Origin: Bacteroidales bacterium | GTDB taxonomy: Bacteria; Bacteroidota; Bacteroidia; Bacteroidales; WCHB1-69 | Reading direction: 5' to 3' | Length of the DNA stretch: 63,460 bases | Assembly (NCBI GenBank): GCA_017651425.1 | Contig: JAGCCZ010000069.1 | Span: 1-63,460, forward strand | Shown: piece after piece, positions 61,678 to 63,460 of the stretch | Layout: each line of letters starts with the position of its first letter | Position numbering within the stretch: position 1 is the stretch's first letter | Notes under the pieces: model-generated | Seen by the model: the letters and a program-made list of their open reading frames with translations, nothing else | Database searches by the model: none | Told to the model about the DNA's origin: nothing | Made by a program: the position numbers and the translations under genes

Positions 61678-62196
61678 CTATTTTGTGCCATCAAGTATAT
61701 GATTCCCAAAAAATTTCTTTGTTATCATTTTGGAAAGACAATTAATTACAGTAAAATACAAATAAAAACCACCCACAAACACTACATAATAAAGAATTTT
61801 CATAGTTTCAGAATTAATCAGTCGGCACAGTATCAATATTAGCACAGATAAATCAGTGTTGATATCGTAAAGGGCGTCCAAAGCAAAAATATCGTTAGCC
61901 TCAGTAAACGAAAAAATGAAAACGATGCTTATCAGAAAATATGCTGTGTTAATAATCATAGTTACTTTATGCGGATTTCTGAAAAACGAACAGAACCCCA
62001 AAACTGCGACCAGCAATATAATTCCGGTAAAAATCTCTTTATACCCTGTTCCGTGACTTGAAAAAACATCTTTCAAATAGACGAGGCATTGGTTATTTGT
62101 GGCATGAATGATGCTTATACAAACAACATTGATTGCCAAATTAAGCAAAATGACAATGGAGCAATATAGTGCAGATGATAATATTCTATTTTTCAT
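61678..62196 (-). CDS. Polytopic membrane protein of the right-end cluster
   Basis: The 172-residue protein has four to five hydrophobic segments (LYCSIVILLNLAINVVCISI, IFTGIILLVAVLGFCSFF, MIINTAYFLISIVFIFSF, LYYVVFVGGFYLYFTVI). The family is not recognised. The start is MKNRIL at 62196 or M at 62205; both lie in block A and overlap the end of the upstream gene, so translation is coupled. Confidence 0.55.
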   Translation of the reverse strand: MKNRILSSALYCSIVILLNLAINVVCISIIHATNNQCLVYLKDVFSSHGTGYKEIFTGIILLVAVLGFCSFFRNPHKVTMIINTAYFLISIVFIFSFTEANDIFALDALYDINTDLSVLILILCRLINSETMKILYYVVFVGGFYLYFTVINCLSKMITKKFFGNHILDGTK

Positions 62197-62527
62197 TAAG
62201 TGCATCGTTGACCGCCTTGGCATTTTTACTACAGGATGTTTGTTCTAACTCTTTATTTTTAACGAACGACTTGATAACATAGGTTATTATCCCCAAAAAG
62301 GCGGATATGCCCATAACCAATAATCTAACATTCTGCTTCTGATGGATTATCTGCTTCTCTTTGGCATACAATTCAGGACAAGACCGGATATTGCTCTCAA
62401 CCTCGTATTTTTCTGTTACTAACAGATCCAAATACGCATTGAATTCTATTAGAAACAACACGATTAAAACAACGAGTACTACATTTAACACTCTGTGAAG
62501 AGTCCTATTATTAATCCTTTTCTGCAT
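62186..62527 (-). CDS. Small membrane protein with two membrane helices
   Basis: The 113-residue protein has helices VLNVVLVVLIVLFLIEFNAYL and LLVMGISAFLGIITYVI, with a charged loop between (YAKEKQIIHQKQ). It ends AVNDALNEK, the last eight residues from block A, and its start lies 4 bp after block B. Its body shares nothing with the gene at 60877-61302, which is framed by the same blocks. The promoter is at 62644. Confidence 0.55.
   Translation of the reverse strand: MQKRINNRTLHRVLNVVLVVLIVLFLIEFNAYLDLLVTEKYEVESNIRSCPELYAKEKQIIHQKQNVRLLVMGISAFLGIITYVIKSFVKNKELEQTSCSKNAKAVNDALNEK
62187..62212 (-). repeat. Repeat block A, copy 2
   Basis: Identical to 60926-60951 over 26 bp. Here it encodes the final VNDALNEK of one gene and, in another frame, the start M(HL)MKN of the next. 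Confidence 0.85.
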
Positions 62528-62531
62528 TATC

Positions 62532-62560
62532 TTTAATACGCTTTTCAGTTGTTCATATTT
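62532..62560 (-). repeat. Repeat block B, copy 2
   Basis: Identical to 61303-61331 over 29 bp; it ends 4 bp before the start codon at 62527. Confidence 0.85.
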
Positions 62561-62643
62561 CTTTCGCAGTCTTTTAGTACATTATATTCCGCCAAGTCGG
62601 AACGGGAGGATTTTGGCGGGTATGTGGTGATGAGAATCATAGT

Positions 62644-62652
62644 GCAAAAATA
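62644..62652 (-). promoter_or_regulatory. Promoter -7 box for the 62186-62527 gene
   Basis: TATTTTTGC on the minus strand, 116 nt before the start at 62527. Confidence 0.55.
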
Positions 62653-62685
62653 GGATTTATCATAGAATATGTATGGAGGCAACGG

Positions 62686-62961
62686 TTATTTGTGTTTTTT
62701 CGGACATTTTAGTAGCAGTATGACCTCAATGATCAATGTGACAGCGACAAACAAAATAGCGATTTCGTTGTAATGCATATCCCACTTTAGTTGTTGTCCA
62801 TAGACACTGATACTCACCCATTCACGTGTGGGTTGTTGGTGGACATCAAAAGAATACGATAAAACATTACTCACCAAAATGAGAATGGAAACTATGAGAA
62901 AACAGACACAAAGGACTATTCCAACGATTAATAAGACACGACTATTCTGTTTTTTGGCCAT
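62686..62961 (-). CDS. Small membrane protein with two membrane helices
   Basis: The 91-residue protein has helix 1 (VLLIVGIVLCVCFLIVSILILV), an extracytoplasmic loop of about 35 residues (SFDVHQQPTREWVSISVYG) and helix 2 (IAILFVAVTLIIEVILLL), with basic ends (CPKKHK). The family is not recognised. Its start overlaps the end of the start-less frame upstream by 20 bp. Confidence 0.55.
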   Translation of the reverse strand: MAKKQNSRVLLIVGIVLCVCFLIVSILILVSNVLSYSFDVHQQPTREWVSISVYGQQLKWDMHYNEIAILFVAVTLIIEVILLLKCPKKHK

Positions 62962-63145
62962 ATTCTTCTTTTAATTCTATAGTGATGTTTTTAATGATAC
63001 TCCCATTTGTTGATCTCATAAACAGAAAACCAAACATTATCGTTTTCCCCGTTGCGAGCTTTTCAGCCACCTTTTGATCAGGAATCCCATACCAATCGTA
63101 AATATACCCATCAATCTCTATTTCAGAAATATACGCATTCCATAA
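62942..63145 (-). pseudogene. Start-less coding fragment beginning inside block C
   Basis: A 67-codon minus-strand frame reads like protein (EIDGYIYDWYGIPDQKVAEK, NGSIIKNITIELKEEYGQ) and ends by overlapping the next gene, as operon genes do. It has no ATG, GTG or TTG before codon 37. Its first codons (WNAYISEIEID) come from block C, preceded by an in-frame TGA. Block C probably replaced the gene's 5' end, or translation uses a rare start such as ATT. Confidence 0.45.
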
Positions 63146-63192
63146 TCACATTTTCAGGCTGCAAATGTAAGAAAAAATCACATTTTCGGAAA
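63109..63192 (-). repeat. Repeat block C, copy 2 (promoter-bearing)
   Basis: Matches 61350-61433 at 80 of 84 positions. It carries -7 box TACATTTGC (63161-63169) between direct repeats at 63143-63155 and 63175-63187, again 32 bp apart. Confidence 0.85.
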
Positions 63193-63288
63193 CTCGGCGG
63201 GTGTGTTGAGGAAGCATGCCGCGAAGATAGGAATTTTTCGGCTCGGAAAGACAAGGTATGTTTTTTGGACGACAACGGGGATAACAAT

Positions 63289-63460
63289 CTATCGTTTGGT
63301 TATAATAAATTCCACCCTCCGGTTCAGTCTGAAGTCATCATTGTCGAAGCAGTTTCGCGCTTCTTCACCTGACAATTTGTTGCAATCGACTATGGGGTAG
63401 TAATCATAGCATTGCCTTCCTGTAATATAGGATGTGTCCACGCCTTTATTCACCAAATAG
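63289..63460 (-). CDS. OmpA family protein, C-terminal end only (cut by window edge)
   Basis: The minus-strand frame is open to the right edge. The visible 57 residues include YLVNKGVDTSYITGR near the start and end LNRRVEFIITKR, the typical close of an OmpA peptidoglycan-binding domain (NRRVEFxI). An inserted loop with three Cys (CYDYYPIVDCN, ARNCFDNDD) is seen before the end, as in many Bacteroidales OmpA proteins. It would lie upstream of the right-end small-gene cluster. Confidence 0.7.
   Translation of the reverse strand, partial: YLVNKGVDTSYITGRQCYDYYPIVDCNKLSGEEARNCFDNDDFRLNRRVEFIITKR

Noticed and set aside
61364..61709. Two open frames of 67-81 residues (minus) across the GC-rich element
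   Set aside because: Composition is Arg/Cys-rich without a fold pattern; they track the repeat-like element rather than a gene.
1..63460. CRISPR arrays, prophage, integrase, IS transposase or rRNA
   Set aside because: No direct-repeat/spacer arrays, no DDE or tyrosine-recombinase motifs and no rRNA-like sequence were seen on either strand.

Overview
The window is a chromosomal segment of an anaerobic, fermenting member of the Bacteroidales (phylum Bacteroidota). Three things support this. Nearly every transcription unit is preceded by a Bacteroidetes -7 box (TAnnTTTGC). Two secreted proteases end in type IX secretion (T9SS) type A sorting domains. The gene families are Bacteroidales ones: DUF4919, a DoxX-thioredoxin fusion, PspC and Bacteroidetes-type ftsQAZ. 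An [FeFe]-hydrogenase maturase (hydG) with its TM1266-type partner, plus acetate kinase and butyrate kinase, point to H2-, acetate- and butyrate-linked fermentation. A gingipain-like C25 protease and an M6 protease suggest protein use. There is no integrase, transposase, CRISPR array or rRNA.

Layout. 0-4 kb: partial outer-membrane protein, a lipoprotein, TM1266, hydG, pspC, then a repeat-filled gap. 4-7 kb (-): DUF4919, truA, beta-helix lipoprotein. 7-10.4 kb (+): double-ATPase oligopeptide ABC protein, DoxX-thioredoxin protein, TetR regulator. 10.4-18.5 kb (-): alaS, a HAD hydrolase, an OmpA/TPR lipoprotein and a TrkA/TrkH potassium system. 18.5-25.8 kb: purB, upp, 5-formyl-THF cyclo-ligase (-), the C25 protease, surE and a membrane protein. 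25.9-29.3 kb (-): dnaJ, grpE, ackA, tRNA-Lys. 29.6-42.6 kb: a small basic protein (+), then a long minus-strand run: folE, a metallo-beta-lactamase-fold hydrolase, a MORN-type repeat protein, sufE, the M6 protease, cvpA, mlaF/mlaE-like genes, ftsZ-ftsA-ftsQ, nadK and buk. 42.7-52 kb: a phosphoesterase (+), pdxA, infB, nusA, tRNA-Gln, tRNA-Arg(ACG) (+), tadA, mutY and an OmpA lipoprotein. 52-60.6 kb: a cation-diffusion transporter, a DUF1295 protein, a chimeric antitoxin/secreted gene, a glutamine amidotransferase, a TonB-domain protein, a small secreted protein, bcp, queF and queC. 60.6-63.46 kb: an AT-rich accessory cluster of small membrane or secreted proteins built from diverged duplicated blocks, ending in a partial OmpA protein.

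The least explained signals are these. (1) The right-end cluster has three repeat blocks (A, B, C), each present twice, with shared gene-edge sequence but unrelated gene bodies; block C carries a promoter bracketed by two copies of a 13-bp direct repeat. (2) A palindromic repeat family (half-site GTAGAGACGCGGCG) at 53.0, 56.1 and 59.4 kb supplies the TAG stop codon of every gene that runs into it. (3) A gene at 54.07-55.31 kb fuses a truncated Xre/HigA-like antitoxin to a secreted protein that has lost its own start. (4) An 8-bp tandem repeat (GAAAYTAA) lies just before the starts of two unrelated genes. (5) tadA lies next to tRNA-Arg(ACG), the known substrate of TadA.

All functional calls come from reading protein motifs by eye. 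No database search or structure prediction was run.
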